The notes: generated by a model from the letters alone, not told the origin. Shown: positions 17,107 through 25,859, numbered from the stretch's first letter. The stretch: DNA of 64,000 nt from Manganitrophus sp963718695 (GCA_963718695.1 OY970371.1:3286001-3350000); one strand, 5' to 3'. Program-made: numbers and translations.

Positions 17107-17141
17107 CCGTGAAAAAGTATTGACACTTTCACTTTTCACGG
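17107..17141. promoter_or_regulatory. inverted repeat in the leader of oxidase copy 2
   Basis: CCGTGAAAA (17107-17115) and TTTTCACGG (17133-17141), a perfect 9-bp inverted repeat with a 17-bp spacer. It falls just downstream of the predicted sigma-54 start site, so it could be an operator or a 5' leader hairpin. Confidence 0.5.
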
Positions 17142-17167
17142 CAAGATACAATGGCGGTCGGCTACAG

Positions 17168-17183
17168 AGCAAGAGCAATGCCA
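17168..17183 (-). promoter_or_regulatory. sigma-54 (-24/-12) promoter of oxidase copy 2
   Basis: Minus strand TGGCATTGCTCTTGCT. GG and GC are separated by exactly 10 nt, and the sequence matches TGGCAC-N5-TTGCW at all but one key base. It points at the oxidase gene about 250 nt away, and a sigma-54 activator is encoded directly upstream. Confidence 0.8.
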
Positions 17184-17267
17184 AAAAATTGACGCAATAG
17201 AAAACCGAAAAAGACTGGGATTTTTAATAAAACCGGAAATGAGACCGCGATTGGATAAGCCCCGTTG

Positions 17268-17284
17268 TGTCTAAAATTTAGACA
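17268..17284. promoter_or_regulatory. probable upstream activator site for the sigma-54 regulator
   Basis: TGTCTAAA, one central A, then TTTAGACA: a perfect 8+1+8 inverted repeat. Its centre lies about 100 bp upstream of the -24/-12 element, the usual position of an enhancer-binding-protein site. Confidence 0.6.
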
Positions 17285-17433
17285 GTTGACTAGAAATTTA
17301 TTCACACGCGGAGGATGAAACAAGACTGGAACAGCGATTGAAGAACCGGTCGCCGATCGGCAAACAATCCGATTTGAAACACGAGGATAGCAGTGATTCA
17401 ACTTAGGTTGAACGCTTGGAGAAGAATGGAAGG

Positions 17434-18708
17434 TTAGAAGCGGGTTTCGATTCGATATTGCTTGAGCTTATTATAAAGACTGGCACGGGAAATACCGAGA
17501 AAGCGGGCGGAGAGCGACTTATTACCGTTATTTTTTTTAAGGGCATGGATAATTTGCTCCCGCTCGACCCTCGCGAGCGCCTCTTCCATGCTTGAAGAAT
17601 GCGCGGCAAAAGGGGATGTTCCGGACAAATCGGCCCCCTCTCCGATCATGAATGCTTCGGGAAGGATTTCGGCGGAAGGGGAGACGAGGACGCTCCGCTC
17701 GATCACATTCTCCAGCTCTCGCACATTCCCATGCCAGGGGAATTCGGTCAATACGGAAACCGCTTCCCCCGACAGGCGCATCGGTCTTCTCCCATTCGGG
17801 TCGGAATACTTCTCAATGAAATGCCGGGCCAACAGCGGGATATCTTCGGGCCGCTCCCGCAAGGAGGGAATGACCATCGGCATGACCGCCAAGCGGTAGT
17901 AGAGGTCTTCTCGGAAACTCTTTTTGGCGATCGCTTCCTTCAGCGGCTTGTTCGTGGCGGCCACCACCCTCACATTGACCTTGATGCTCCGTGTTCCTCC
18001 GACCGGCCGCGCCTCTCCTTCTTGAAGAACCCGAAGCAGCTTCGCCTGAAAGACCAAGCTGGCATCGCCGATTTCATCGAGGAAGAGGGTGCCCCCTTCG
18101 GCCTCTTCGAAGAGCCCTTTTTTATTCTGGATGGCGCCGGTGAAGGCCCCTTTGACATGGCCGAAGAGCTCGCTCTCCAGCAGCGTTTCGGGAAGCGCAC
18201 CGCAGTCGATGGCGATGAAGGGAGCGTGACGTCTGGGACTGTTCTGGTGAATGGCCTTGGCGACGAGCTCTTTGCCGGTTCCGCTCTCGCCGTAGATGAG
18301 GATGGTTGCATTGCTGGGAGCGACCCTCTGAATGGTGTCAAAAAGGGCCCGCATCTTCTTGCTCTGCCCAATCATCCCACAAAAAGAAGAAGGGATCTCC
18401 TCCTCTGCTGCCTTCGGGAAGGAACCTTCTTCCTCGGCAGGCGATGGCGGCCCGTCGATCTGGATGTCCCGTACAACCTCAATGACCCGGCCAACCTTTC
18501 CATCGCGATCAAAGATCGGATAGGCGCGAAGCCGGTCTGTGAGGCGGGTGTTTTCTTCCGTCGCTTCCGGTTTGGAGCGGCCTTTCCGGCTCCCGACCGC
18601 CCGCTGAGTGGCGTGGTGCTCTTCATTCATCGCACACGAATGAGCAGGCATCCGCGGGACGGCCGGATCGCTTTCAGAAATCGGAGACGACTCTGCTTGC
18701 AGAATCAA
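17434..18708 (-). CDS. sigma-54-dependent transcriptional activator, partial PAS sensor domain
   Basis: 424 aa from a TTG at 18708. Order: an N-terminal segment (about 1-90) whose end, 'LRAYPIFDRDGKVGRVIEVVRDI', is the closing half of a PAS domain; AAA+ domain (about 110-345) with Walker A GESGTGKE, the sigma-54 contact loop GAFTGA and Walker B GTLFLDE; C-terminal Fis-type helix-turn-helix (about 380-420). The GAFTGA loop means it works with RNA polymerase-sigma-54. No receiver domain is present, so the signal probably enters through the short PAS-like part, which has one Cys and several His. The start is uncertain: the TTG has no good ribosome site, but the promoter at 18784-18813 places initiation just upstream. 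The adjacent oxidase promoter is the obvious target. Confidence 0.9.
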   Translation of the reverse strand: MILQAESSPISESDPAVPRMPAHSCAMNEEHHATQRAVGSRKGRSKPEATEENTRLTDRLRAYPIFDRDGKVGRVIEVVRDIQIDGPPSPAEEEGSFPKAAEEEIPSSFCGMIGQSKKMRALFDTIQRVAPSNATILIYGESGTGKELVAKAIHQNSPRRHAPFIAIDCGALPETLLESELFGHVKGAFTGAIQNKKGLFEEAEGGTLFLDEIGDASLVFQAKLLRVLQEGEARPVGGTRSIKVNVRVVAATNKPLKEAIAKKSFREDLYYRLAVMPMVIPSLRERPEDIPLLARHFIEKYSDPNGRRPMRLSGEAVSVLTEFPWHGNVRELENVIERSVLVSPSAEILPEAFMIGEGADLSGTSPFAAHSSSMEEALARVEREQIIHALKKNNGNKSLSARFLGISRASLYNKLKQYRIETRF

Positions 18709-19142
18709 TGGGGAATGTTCTTCTTGATGATTGGACTCGATCAGAAAACCTCCATCTTCTTCTTGATACGAAGAGATGCCGCCATGATATTGAAAATACC
18801 CTCTTCATGTCAAGTTTTTATTCCCGAAACGATCTAGACAAAATCCCCTTCAAGATCGAAATAACATTCAAAACAGCCAGAACCGCTTAAGTTATTACAC
18901 GCAATGACAGTGGCAACTAAATCAAAACACTGAGAAGAACCTCATGCCTCTGAATCGCACGATAGGGAAGGGGGCCTCTCTCTGTATTCACATGCCTTTC
19001 GGCACGATCTGCAGATTCGCGGGTATGACTTCCGTGATTCTCTAAAGTGACCCACGACCGGGACCTCTCTTCTTGTCTTTTCCACCCTTCGATGCTAAAA
19101 TGCAGCCTCTTTATCAAATGGAGTCTTTACAAGGTGAAATGG
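18709..19142. other. divergent intergenic region
   Basis: 434 nt between the sigma-54 regulator (minus) and the TPR operon (plus). Apart from the regulator promoter at 18784-18813, I see no convincing motif, repeat or small gene. The TPR reading frame stays open back to 19047, but without a ribosome site. Confidence 0.5.
18784..18813 (-). promoter_or_regulatory. sigma-70 promoter for the sigma-54 regulator gene
   Basis: Minus strand TTGACA (18813-18808), an 18-bp spacer and TATCAT (18789-18784). Initiation near 18777 would exclude an ATG at 18785 and supports a downstream start for the regulator. Confidence 0.5.
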
Positions 19143-20189
19143 ATGGTCCCGCTTCGCGCAATTTATGTGGCCGGTTTGTTCTTCATTTGCCTACCCGGCT
19201 TATTATTCGCATCCCCCTCCGTCGATCGCGCCAAGTCTTATTTTGAAAAGGGAATTGAATTCAATAAGCAGCGTCGCTACGATGAAGGCCTCGAGAAGTT
19301 TACCCAGGCGGTGACATTGAACCTGGATGAACATATTTACCATCAGGCGCTTTATCGGACCTATATCGCCCTGAGACGCGGTCCTCAAGGAATTCAGTTC
19401 TATAAAGATCTGGCCGCAAAACATCCGACCCATGCCGCTGTCCACTACTGGCTCGGCCGATTCTATCTGGAGGACCGGGCCTTGGAAGATGCGTCGAAGG
19501 AATTCAAAGAAGCAACCCGGCTTGCACCCCAGGATGAACACGCCTTTGTTTCACTGGGGCATGTCTATCTTCGGATGGGAAAAGAGAAGGAGGCGTTGGA
19601 CGCCTACCTACAGGCGAACAAACTCTCGCCTAAAATCGCCGCGGTCCACGCCGGCATGGGGAACATCTATTATCGTCAGAAAAGTTTCGACAAAGCGCAA
19701 AAGGAATATGAGGCGGCGCTTGCAATCGATCCTTCCCTGACGGAGGCCCGATATAATTTAGGCCTTATTTATGAGAAGAAAGGTGAGATTTCCAAAGCCG
19801 TGAAGCAGTGGCAAGCGATGGTCGAGGCCGATCCCAATGAATCGAGGGCGCGCGAGAAACTCGCGCGCGTCTATTTCCTGGGGGGGGAGTATCTTGATGC
19901 CGCCCGAGAGTACGCCACCCTTTCTCAGGTCAAGCAAAGCTCACCCGATATCTTCCTCGCCCTCGGCGAGTCCCAGGTCCTGTTGGCGGCAAACCTCTCC
20001 AATCCGAAAGAGCGCCAGCAGTTGATCGACATGGCGATTCAGGCCTTTCAGCGAACCATCGAGCTCGATCCTAAAAACGCGCAAGCCCGCAAATATCTGG
20101 ACCGTTTAAACTCCGAGAAACCGGCGCCAGCGCAAAAAAATGAAAGAGCACCTTCGGAAAAAACGGGAAAGGGGAAAAACGTTGAATAG
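19143..20189 (+). CDS. exported TPR-repeat protein
   Basis: 348 aa from ATG 19143, which follows AAGGTG and begins directly with a signal peptide (ending LLFASPS); the frame is open further upstream. From residue about 25 the protein consists of eight or so 34-residue tetratricopeptide repeats ('A..Y...G......Y..A...F..A..L.P'). It ends in a Lys/Pro/Glu-rich tail. TPR arrays are scaffolds for protein complexes, here in the periplasm. It leads a three-gene operon with overlapping reading frames: TPR, family A protein (20182), small exported protein (20751). Its partners may be those two products; this is an inference from coupling. Confidence 0.85.
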   Translation: MVPLRAIYVAGLFFICLPGLLFASPSVDRAKSYFEKGIEFNKQRRYDEGLEKFTQAVTLNLDEHIYHQALYRTYIALRRGPQGIQFYKDLAAKHPTHAAVHYWLGRFYLEDRALEDASKEFKEATRLAPQDEHAFVSLGHVYLRMGKEKEALDAYLQANKLSPKIAAVHAGMGNIYYRQKSFDKAQKEYEAALAIDPSLTEARYNLGLIYEKKGEISKAVKQWQAMVEADPNESRAREKLARVYFLGGEYLDAAREYATLSQVKQSSPDIFLALGESQVLLAANLSNPKERQQLIDMAIQAFQRTIELDPKNAQARKYLDRLNSEKPAPAQKNERAPSEKTGKGKNVE

Positions 20190-20754
20190 AATATGTCACC
20201 GCTCTTTGATATTTTACGGGATCTCGATCGCCGCGATAGTTTGTTTCACGCCGATCACCTCCTTCGCCGTAGAGCGGACGTATGATTGCGCGGCCCCGGA
20301 AAATCAGGACAAACCGACCACCGTCGAGATTCTTCTCGGGAAGAAATGGAAAAATCGGGATGCGGAAGTCAAACAATCTTTCCTCACTTCGGACGAATCG
20401 CTGAAGGTTCGGATCAAATTTTTTCCGTTTTTGGATCCCCCGATGAACATCGGGATCGGCCGATGCGTCCCCGCCGAGAAAGCGCGCCTCGCCATCCGGG
20501 AGGCGATCCGGCACAACGGCGGGGTCGACCGGCTGATCATGCAGGACATCATGCCCCACCACTGGGTCAAGATCGGGACGACCGACACCTCCGAGCTGAC
20601 CTGGATTCCAATTACCCCGGAGGAGCTGGCCCGATTGACCGAACCCTCCCTCACCACCGAGCAATTTCACGACCTCTACAAGAAACTTGCCCGACAGACC
20701 GAAAAAAAGCAGCCGTTCGGAATGGGGAGCATCAAACGCGAAGAGCCGGAATGA
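20182..20754 (+). CDS. secreted protein, family A member 2 (unknown function)
   Basis: 190 aa from the TTG at 20182, which has AAAGGGGAAA upstream and overlaps the TPR stop; an ATG at 20140 would give 204 aa with a charged N-terminus. Hydrophobic signal to about ITSFAVE. It shares with the genes at 2811 and 41932 the pattern 'DPPMNIGIGR..P...A..AI..AI..NGG', 'IGT.DTSE...IPITPEEL.RL..PSLTTEQFHDLY'. It is more diverged than the other two: the LLPE motif is MQDIM here. Translationally coupled to both neighbours. Function unknown. Confidence 0.85.
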   Translation: MNRICHRSLIFYGISIAAIVCFTPITSFAVERTYDCAAPENQDKPTTVEILLGKKWKNRDAEVKQSFLTSDESLKVRIKFFPFLDPPMNIGIGRCVPAEKARLAIREAIRHNGGVDRLIMQDIMPHHWVKIGTTDTSELTWIPITPEELARLTEPSLTTEQFHDLYKKLARQTEKKQPFGMGSIKREEPE

Positions 20755-21185
20755 AAATCCCCTTCACCGCGGCATCGATCATTAAACGTGAATCGATCCG
20801 CTCGGCGCGGACTCTCTCTTCCCGCCTCCTCATTGCAGCGGTGCTCATCGCCGTCGTCGCCCCCGCCATAGCGGCCCCGCCCGATCGGTCGGACGTGGAA
20901 GTCCTGGAACATCGGTGGCGGCCCGACGCCGTTTGGGAAAAGATCGGAAAGACGAAATTCATCTGGAGCGCCACCCTCCGCAATCATTCCGACGCCAAAA
21001 AGAGGGTCTTCGTTTACTATGATCTCTTGAGCGCCGACAATGTCCCTCTGGCGAGCAACGTCGCCAATAAAACGATCGCACCGGGTCAAACTGTCGAGGT
21101 CGTTTCAGACTCCTACATCAACAGCAACTTTCTTCCCCAGGTCAAAAGCAGCCGCGTCACGGTGAAGCTTCGCTTTCCAAACTAA
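20751..21185 (+). CDS. small exported protein, immunoglobulin-like (unknown function)
   Basis: 144 aa. ATG 20751 overlaps the preceding TGA as ATGA, so the two are translationally coupled; the same frame is open upstream but is only a shadow there. Signal peptide or anchor about residues 23-42, then about 100 residues of beta-rich sequence with 'W.A.LRN.SD..K.V.V.Y.L....V.LASN.A...IAPGQTVEV'. This resembles FxLYD-type domains that describe modified exported beta-sandwiches. Last gene of the TPR operon. No catalytic residues are evident. Confidence 0.75.
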   Translation: MKIPFTAASIIKRESIRSARTLSSRLLIAAVLIAVVAPAIAAPPDRSDVEVLEHRWRPDAVWEKIGKTKFIWSATLRNHSDAKKRVFVYYDLLSADNVPLASNVANKTIAPGQTVEVVSDSYINSNFLPQVKSSRVTVKLRFPN

Positions 21186-21230
21186 AACCAAATTTTATTA
21201 GTTGATTATTGGTCGTCTGAGCGGTTTGCT

Positions 21231-21653
21231 TTAGGACCGGCTGGAAGCGTTCGGGTTTTCTTTGTTTTTCTTCTTTTGACGGCTTGATTCCAGCGCCTGT
21301 GCGATCAGTTGGAGGAACTGATCGATGCGATGAATCGGCTTGACGTAATAATGAAAAGCGCCGTAACGGATCGCCTCTTTTGCGACCTCGTCGGAAGCAT
21401 TGCCGGTCAGGAGGATCACCTCAGTGTGAGAAACCATCTCTTTGAGCTCCTTTAGAAAATCGATCCCGTTGACCCAGCCGGGCAGGTCGAAATCGATCGT
21501 GGCCAGATCGAATCGCTCCTCTTGGATCTTGCATAAGGCATCCTCCCCGGTCGCAACACAGACGACTTCATACCCCTTGCTGGTAAAGAGATCGACCAGC
21601 AGCTCCCGCAAGGCTTTATCGTCATCCAACACCAAAATCCGAGGCTGCCCCAT
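21231..21653 (-). CDS. single-domain response regulator (CheY-like)
   Basis: 140 aa from ATG 21653; an in-frame TTG at 21674 adds seven residues. Receiver fold throughout: acidic pocket VLDDDK near the start, phospho-acceptor Asp in 'ATIDFDLPGW', the Thr position in 'LLTGNA' and the Lys in 'YYVKPI'. No output domain; a Lys/Asn/Ser-rich tail follows. No kinase is adjacent, so the partner is unknown. Confidence 0.85.
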   Translation of the reverse strand: MGQPRILVLDDDKALRELLVDLFTSKGYEVVCVATGEDALCKIQEERFDLATIDFDLPGWVNGIDFLKELKEMVSHTEVILLTGNASDEVAKEAIRYGAFHYYVKPIHRIDQFLQLIAQALESSRQKKKNKENPNASSRS

Positions 21654-21886
21654 CTCTCTCGATCCCGATTGCAATCAACCGCCGTTTAGACTGCTCTGAA
21701 TTTTGCGATCCCTGAGGAATAGTATACAAGAGGATTGCCCCCTGTTCCGGACTCGCCCTAAAGCACTGTAATCCCGGCCAAAATAACAAGACACAACACC
21801 GGTCGGGTTGGCATCTGATTTAGCATTGTATTATGATGAAAAGAGATTTATCGGACTAACTTCCGCGAGAAGAAGGAGAAACAGAC

Positions 21887-22429
21887 ATGGCCCTGAACAA
21901 ACAACATCCCGCCAAACCATCGGACCGACGGCTTCAGGACAAGCCGTCGAAGCGATTGAGCAGACAATCGATCCAACGAATTTTGGTCCCCACCGATTTC
22001 TCGCCCCACTCCGAGCGGGCGGCCGATTACGCCGCGATGCTGGCGGACGGCTTTCAGGCCCAGATCGATCTGCTCCATGTCATCGAGCCGTTCCCCTACA
22101 GCGTGACCGACACATTGACGGTCATCAACCACGGCGAAGCGCTCAAGACCATCGCCGCCTCGCTGCTCGAGAACGCCCGCGCAAAGCTGGAGCAGAACGG
22201 CGCCACGGTCAAAGCCCATCTGGCCCGCGGGGTTCCCTATGAGGAAATCCTCGACTGGGCCGGCAAAAAGAAGATCGACCTCATCGTGATGGGGACCCGC
22301 GGACGAACCGGCGTCGGACACTTTCTCCTCGGCAGCGTCGCAGACCGGGTCGTCCATCTCGCCCCCTGCCCGGTGCTGACGATGACGGCAAAAGGGCGGT
22401 CAACATCGGCAAGGCGGCAAAAAAGGTAA
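21887..22429 (+). CDS. universal stress protein (UspA family)
   Basis: 180 aa. GAAGGAG lies eleven bases before the ATG. After a 30-residue basic extension comes a complete Usp domain: 'ILVPTDFSPHSERAADYAAMLA', 'DLLHVIEPFPYS' and the ATP-binding loop 'GTRGRTGVGHFLLGS', which has the G-2x-G-9x-G-S pattern of nucleotide-binding members. Cytoplasmic. It opens a plus-strand run with a P-type ATPase and a second Usp, a common stress-cluster association. Confidence 0.9.
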   Translation: MALNKQHPAKPSDRRLQDKPSKRLSRQSIQRILVPTDFSPHSERAADYAAMLADGFQAQIDLLHVIEPFPYSVTDTLTVINHGEALKTIAASLLENARAKLEQNGATVKAHLARGVPYEEILDWAGKKKIDLIVMGTRGRTGVGHFLLGSVADRVVHLAPCPVLTMTAKGRSTSARRQKR

Positions 22430-22472
22430 CGGGAAGCATCAGGGTCCGTTCAAGGGATTTTAATCTTTTACC

Positions 22473-22500
22473 CCTCACGCCTGACGCCTCCCGCCTCACG
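22473..22500. repeat. four tandem 7-bp units
   Basis: CCTCACG, CCTGACG, CCTCCCG, CCTCACG head to tail in the gap between the stress protein and the P-type ATPase. It looks like a short heptameric repeat of a type seen scattered in intergenic DNA of some genomes. Confidence 0.6.
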
Positions 22501-22686
22501 TCCCTTCTTCCCTGGAAATACCCCCTTTGGGGGATTGTCCCCCCGGTCCTATTGCGGGAGAATTGCAACAGGTAGATCGATCATCGCCATCGCAACGGGG
22601 AATCACGATGTCCTTTCAACAAATCCTTCTCTCTATCGCCCCCCGTTCCGTGCTTTCCATTCCCTATCCGAATTGAGGAGAACAAC

Positions 22687-25389
22687 GTGAACGAGAAACC
22701 ATGGCACCAACTGACCGCGGCGCAGGCGCTGACCGTCTTGGAAAGCAAGCCCGACGGGCTGACGCAGGCCGAAGCGGCGCGGCGGCTTTCCAATTACGGC
22801 GAGAACGCCCTCAAGGAGATCGCTGGAAAAAGCCCCTGGTCGATTCTGCTCCGGCAGTTTACCGACCTGATGATCGTGATCCTTCTGATCGCCGCCGGAA
22901 TCGCCTGGTCGATGGGGGATCTCACCGACACGGCCATGATCCTGGTGATTGTGATCCTCAACGCCGCGCTCGGCTTCAGCCAGGAATACCGGGCCGAGCG
23001 GGCCCTCTCCGCCTTAAAAAAACTGGAGCAGCCGCAGGTCGTCGTCCGGCGGGAGGGGGCCTATCTTCAGATTCCCTCCCGGGAGTTGGTTCCGGGAGAC
23101 ATCGTTGCCGTGGAGGCGGGACAAAAGGTCCCCGCCGATGGGCGGCTGATCGAGACGGTTCAGTTCAAGATCGATGAGTCCCAACTCACCGGCGAGTCGG
23201 TCCCGGCAGGAAAAGACACCCTCCCTTTAAGCAAAGCGGACGTTCCGCTGGGAGACCGGATCAACCGGATCTTCATGGGAACCGCCGTGATGACGGGGCA
23301 CGGCTCGGCCGTGGTGACCGAAACCGGCATGCGGACGGAGCTCGGAAAGATCGCCTCCCTCCTCCAGACGGTCGAAGATCGGAAAACCCCGCTGCAGCGC
23401 CGCCTCGCCTCCATGGGAAAGAAGCTCGCCGTCGCGGGATTGGCCGTCACGACGGTGATCTTCGTCGCCGGACTGCTCCGGGGAGAGACCATCGAAACGA
23501 TGCTTCTGACTGCAATCAGTCTCGCGGTCGCCGTCATTCCGGAAGGGCTTCCCGCGATGGTGACGATCGTCCTCGCCCTCGGCGCCCAACGGATGGTCCG
23601 GCGCAACGCCCTCATCCGCAAGCTCCCCGCCGTCGAAACGCTCGGAAGCGTCACGACGATCTGCACCGACAAGACCGGGACATTGACGCAGAACATCATG
23701 TCGGTCGAGGCCATCTATGTCGACGGCCGCCAGCTTCGCGTGACCGGTCACGGCTACCGTCCCGAGGGGGGCTTCTATCAAAACGGAGAGACACTCAATC
23801 CCCTCACCGATCCGCCGCTGCTTCAGCTTCTGCGCGCCGCGGCCCTCTGCACGAACGCCCGTCTCGAAGTTCAGGGAGAAGACTGGACCGTCTTGGGAGA
23901 CCCGACCGAGGGAGCCCTCCTCGCCGCCGCCGCCAAGGCAGGCCTCCGGAAAGAGCCGCTCGAACAGCAATATCCCCGCACCGGCGAGATCCCCTTCGAC
24001 TCCTCGCGCAAGATGATGACCACATTGCATCAAGATCAAGACAAGAAGAGGTGGGCCTTCACCAAAGGGGGACTGGAAGAAGTCCTGAAGCGATCGGCCT
24101 CGGTTGCCCAAGGGAATGCGGCGGTTCCGTTGACCGATCGCCATCGGGAAGAGATCGACCGGATGCACCGGGAGCTCGCCGGGGCCGGACTGCGCCTGCT
24201 GGCCTGCGGCATGCGGGAGCTGAAAAACCGGACCGACCCCGACCATCCCGATCTCCGGGGGGTCGAGGAGGCGTTGACCTTTCTCGGACTCTTCGGAATG
24301 ATCGATTCCTTGCGGCCCGAAGCGGCGGAAGCGGTCCACCGCTGCCGGACCGCCGGAATCCGCCCGATCATGATCACCGGCGACCATCGAATCACCGCCG
24401 AGGCGATCGCCGCCCAGTTGGGAATCAAGGAAACCGGGGAGCAGGTCCTGACCGGAGAGGAGTTGGCCCGGCTCAGCCCCGAAGCGCTCGAACCGATGGT
24501 CGGAAAGATCTCGATCTACGCCCGAGTCGCCCCCGAAGACAAGGTCAAGATCGTCGAGGCGCTCAAACGCCGGGGAGAGATCGTCGCGATGACGGGCGAC
24601 GGGGTCAACGACGCCCCCGCGCTGCGGGCCGCCGACATCGGCATCGCGATGGGCCGAAGCGGAACCGACGTGGCCCGCGAAGCCTCCGACATGATCCTGC
24701 TGGACGACAACTTCGCCACGATCGTCTCGGCGGTGGAAGAGGGACGGATCATCTACGACAATATCCGGAAGTTCACCCGGTATATCCTCTCCACCAACAG
24801 CGGGGAGATTTTGATCATGCTCTTCGCGATCCTCTTCGCCCTTCCCCTCCCGCTGATTCCGATCCAGATCCTCTGGACGAACCTCGTCACCGACGGCCTC
24901 CCCGCCCTCGCCCTCGGTCTGGAGCCTCCCGAACGGTCGGTGATGCAAAGACCGCCGCGGTCCCCCGCAGAGAGCCTCTTTGCCGGCGGGCTGGGCCTCC
25001 ATATTGTCTGGGTCGGGCTCCTCATGGCGTTGGGAACGGTCGCGCTCTTCGCCTGGGCGGTGCAGACGCGGGATCTGGCGCACGGCCGGACCATCGCCTT
25101 CCTGACGTTAATGCTCTTTCAGATGTTTCATGTCCTGGCGATCCGCTCGGAGCGCGATCCTCTCTGGCGGATCGGCCTCTTCTCCAATCCACACCTGTTG
25201 GGAGCCGCCGTTCTGACCCTCTCTCTTCAACTGGCCATCACCTATCTGCCGCCGCTTCAAGCGCTCTTCAAGACGACGGCGCTGACGGGGGGCGAGCTAC
25301 TGGCCTGCGTCGGGGTCGCCTCGACGGTTTATTTTGCCGTGGAGGGAGAGAAATGGCTGCGCGCGCAGACAAGAGGAGGAAACAAATGA
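22687..25389 (+). CDS. P-type cation (Ca2+-type) ATPase
   Basis: 900 aa from a GTG with GAGGAG nine bases upstream. Complete P2-type ATPase: N-terminal cation ATPase domain, TGES in the actuator domain (about residue 168), phosphorylated Asp in DKTGTLT (about 328), TGDGVNDAPAL hinge (about 636), and ten likely membrane helices. Transport-site residues are those of SERCA-like Ca2+ pumps: IPEGLPA in M4, SxNxGE ('STNSGEI') in M5 and NLVTDG in M6. This argues for Ca2+ (or Mn2+) export across the inner membrane rather than heavy metals. It overlaps the following stress-protein gene by ATGA. Confidence 0.93.
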   Translation: MNEKPWHQLTAAQALTVLESKPDGLTQAEAARRLSNYGENALKEIAGKSPWSILLRQFTDLMIVILLIAAGIAWSMGDLTDTAMILVIVILNAALGFSQEYRAERALSALKKLEQPQVVVRREGAYLQIPSRELVPGDIVAVEAGQKVPADGRLIETVQFKIDESQLTGESVPAGKDTLPLSKADVPLGDRINRIFMGTAVMTGHGSAVVTETGMRTELGKIASLLQTVEDRKTPLQRRLASMGKKLAVAGLAVTTVIFVAGLLRGETIETMLLTAISLAVAVIPEGLPAMVTIVLALGAQRMVRRNALIRKLPAVETLGSVTTICTDKTGTLTQNIMSVEAIYVDGRQLRVTGHGYRPEGGFYQNGETLNPLTDPPLLQLLRAAALCTNARLEVQGEDWTVLGDPTEGALLAAAAKAGLRKEPLEQQYPRTGEIPFDSSRKMMTTLHQDQDKKRWAFTKGGLEEVLKRSASVAQGNAAVPLTDRHREEIDRMHRELAGAGLRLLACGMRELKNRTDPDHPDLRGVEEALTFLGLFGMIDSLRPEAAEAVHRCRTAGIRPIMITGDHRITAEAIAAQLGIKETGEQVLTGEELARLSPEALEPMVGKISIYARVAPEDKVKIVEALKRRGEIVAMTGDGVNDAPALRAADIGIAMGRSGTDVAREASDMILLDDNFATIVSAVEEGRIIYDNIRKFTRYILSTNSGEILIMLFAILFALPLPLIPIQILWTNLVTDGLPALALGLEPPERSVMQRPPRSPAESLFAGGLGLHIVWVGLLMALGTVALFAWAVQTRDLAHGRTIAFLTLMLFQMFHVLAIRSERDPLWRIGLFSNPHLLGAAVLTLSLQLAITYLPPLQALFKTTALTGGELLACVGVASTVYFAVEGEKWLRAQTRGGNK

Positions 25390-25859
25390 TCAAACTGGAA
25401 CATCTTATGGTGGCGACCGATTTCTCGGCCTGCTCGAAGGAGGCGCTCGATCAGGCCATTCAGCTCGCCCAAAAGATGAACGGACGGCTGACCCTCCTCC
25501 ACGTTTTCGAGTCCCCCTTCTTCTATCCGGCGGAGACCCCCCTCGGCAGCTATCCCGAGGCCTATCAATGGCTCCAGGATTTCAAACAGGAGGAGATAAA
25601 AAACCTGGATGCCCTCAGCGATGAAATTCGGAAGGAGGGTCTTCCGGTTGAGACGATTTTTAAAGAAGGGAGCCCGTCCATCGAGATCATCCAAACAGCA
25701 AAGGAGATCGGCGCCGACCTGATCGTGATGGGAACGCATGGCCGCAAAGGCCTCTCGCACGTCGTGATGGGGAGCGTCGCCGAGCGGGTGGCGCGCGAAG
25801 CGCCTTGCCCGGTTTTCATCGTCCGAGAAAAAAGAGTGGAGCAGGATGCAAAAAAATGA
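25386..25859 (+). CDS. universal stress protein (UspA family)
   Basis: 157 aa. ATG 25386 overlaps the ATPase stop (ATGA) and has AGAGGAGG upstream, so it is translationally coupled to the pump. Features: 'LMVATDFSACSKEALDQAIQLA', 'LLHVFESPFF' and the ATP-loop 'GTHGRKGLSHVVMGS', ending with 'APCPVFIVR'. It is a different subtype from the 21887 protein, with a longer middle helix. The upstream open stretch in the same frame lies inside the ATPase and is a shadow. Confidence 0.92.
   Translation: MIKLEHLMVATDFSACSKEALDQAIQLAQKMNGRLTLLHVFESPFFYPAETPLGSYPEAYQWLQDFKQEEIKNLDALSDEIRKEGLPVETIFKEGSPSIEIIQTAKEIGADLIVMGTHGRKGLSHVVMGSVAERVAREAPCPVFIVREKRVEQDAKK

Larger units (their letters stand above)
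16919..17433. other. regulatory region of oxidase copy 2
   Basis: No protein gene is supported in these 515 nt. The region holds a leader of about 240 nt with an inverted repeat (17107-17141), a -24/-12 promoter (17168-17183) and a 17-nt inverted repeat about 85-100 bp further upstream (17268-17284). It is clearly more AT-rich than the flanking genes. Confidence 0.75.

Noticed and set aside
18744..18785. ATG at 18785 as the start of the sigma-54 regulator through a +1 frameshift
   Set aside because: The frame stops after 14 codons, and the ATG lies inside the -10 of a good promoter, so transcription would begin downstream of it.
20286..20750. Upstream extension of the small exported protein
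   Set aside because: Out-of-frame reading of the family A gene. ATG 20751 overlaps the preceding stop and starts with a proper signal sequence.
22473..22500. CRISPR array
   Set aside because: Units are only 7 bp and directly adjacent, with no spacers or cas genes.
23227..25083. 618-codon minus-strand open frame opposite the P-type ATPase
   Set aside because: Antisense shadow. The plus strand has every P-type ATPase motif in order; the minus frame is a low-complexity Asp/Gly/Arg-rich translation.
24051..25385. Long in-frame upstream extension of the second stress protein
   Set aside because: It lies within the ATPase in another frame. ATG 25386 has a strong ribosome site and gives the exact family length.
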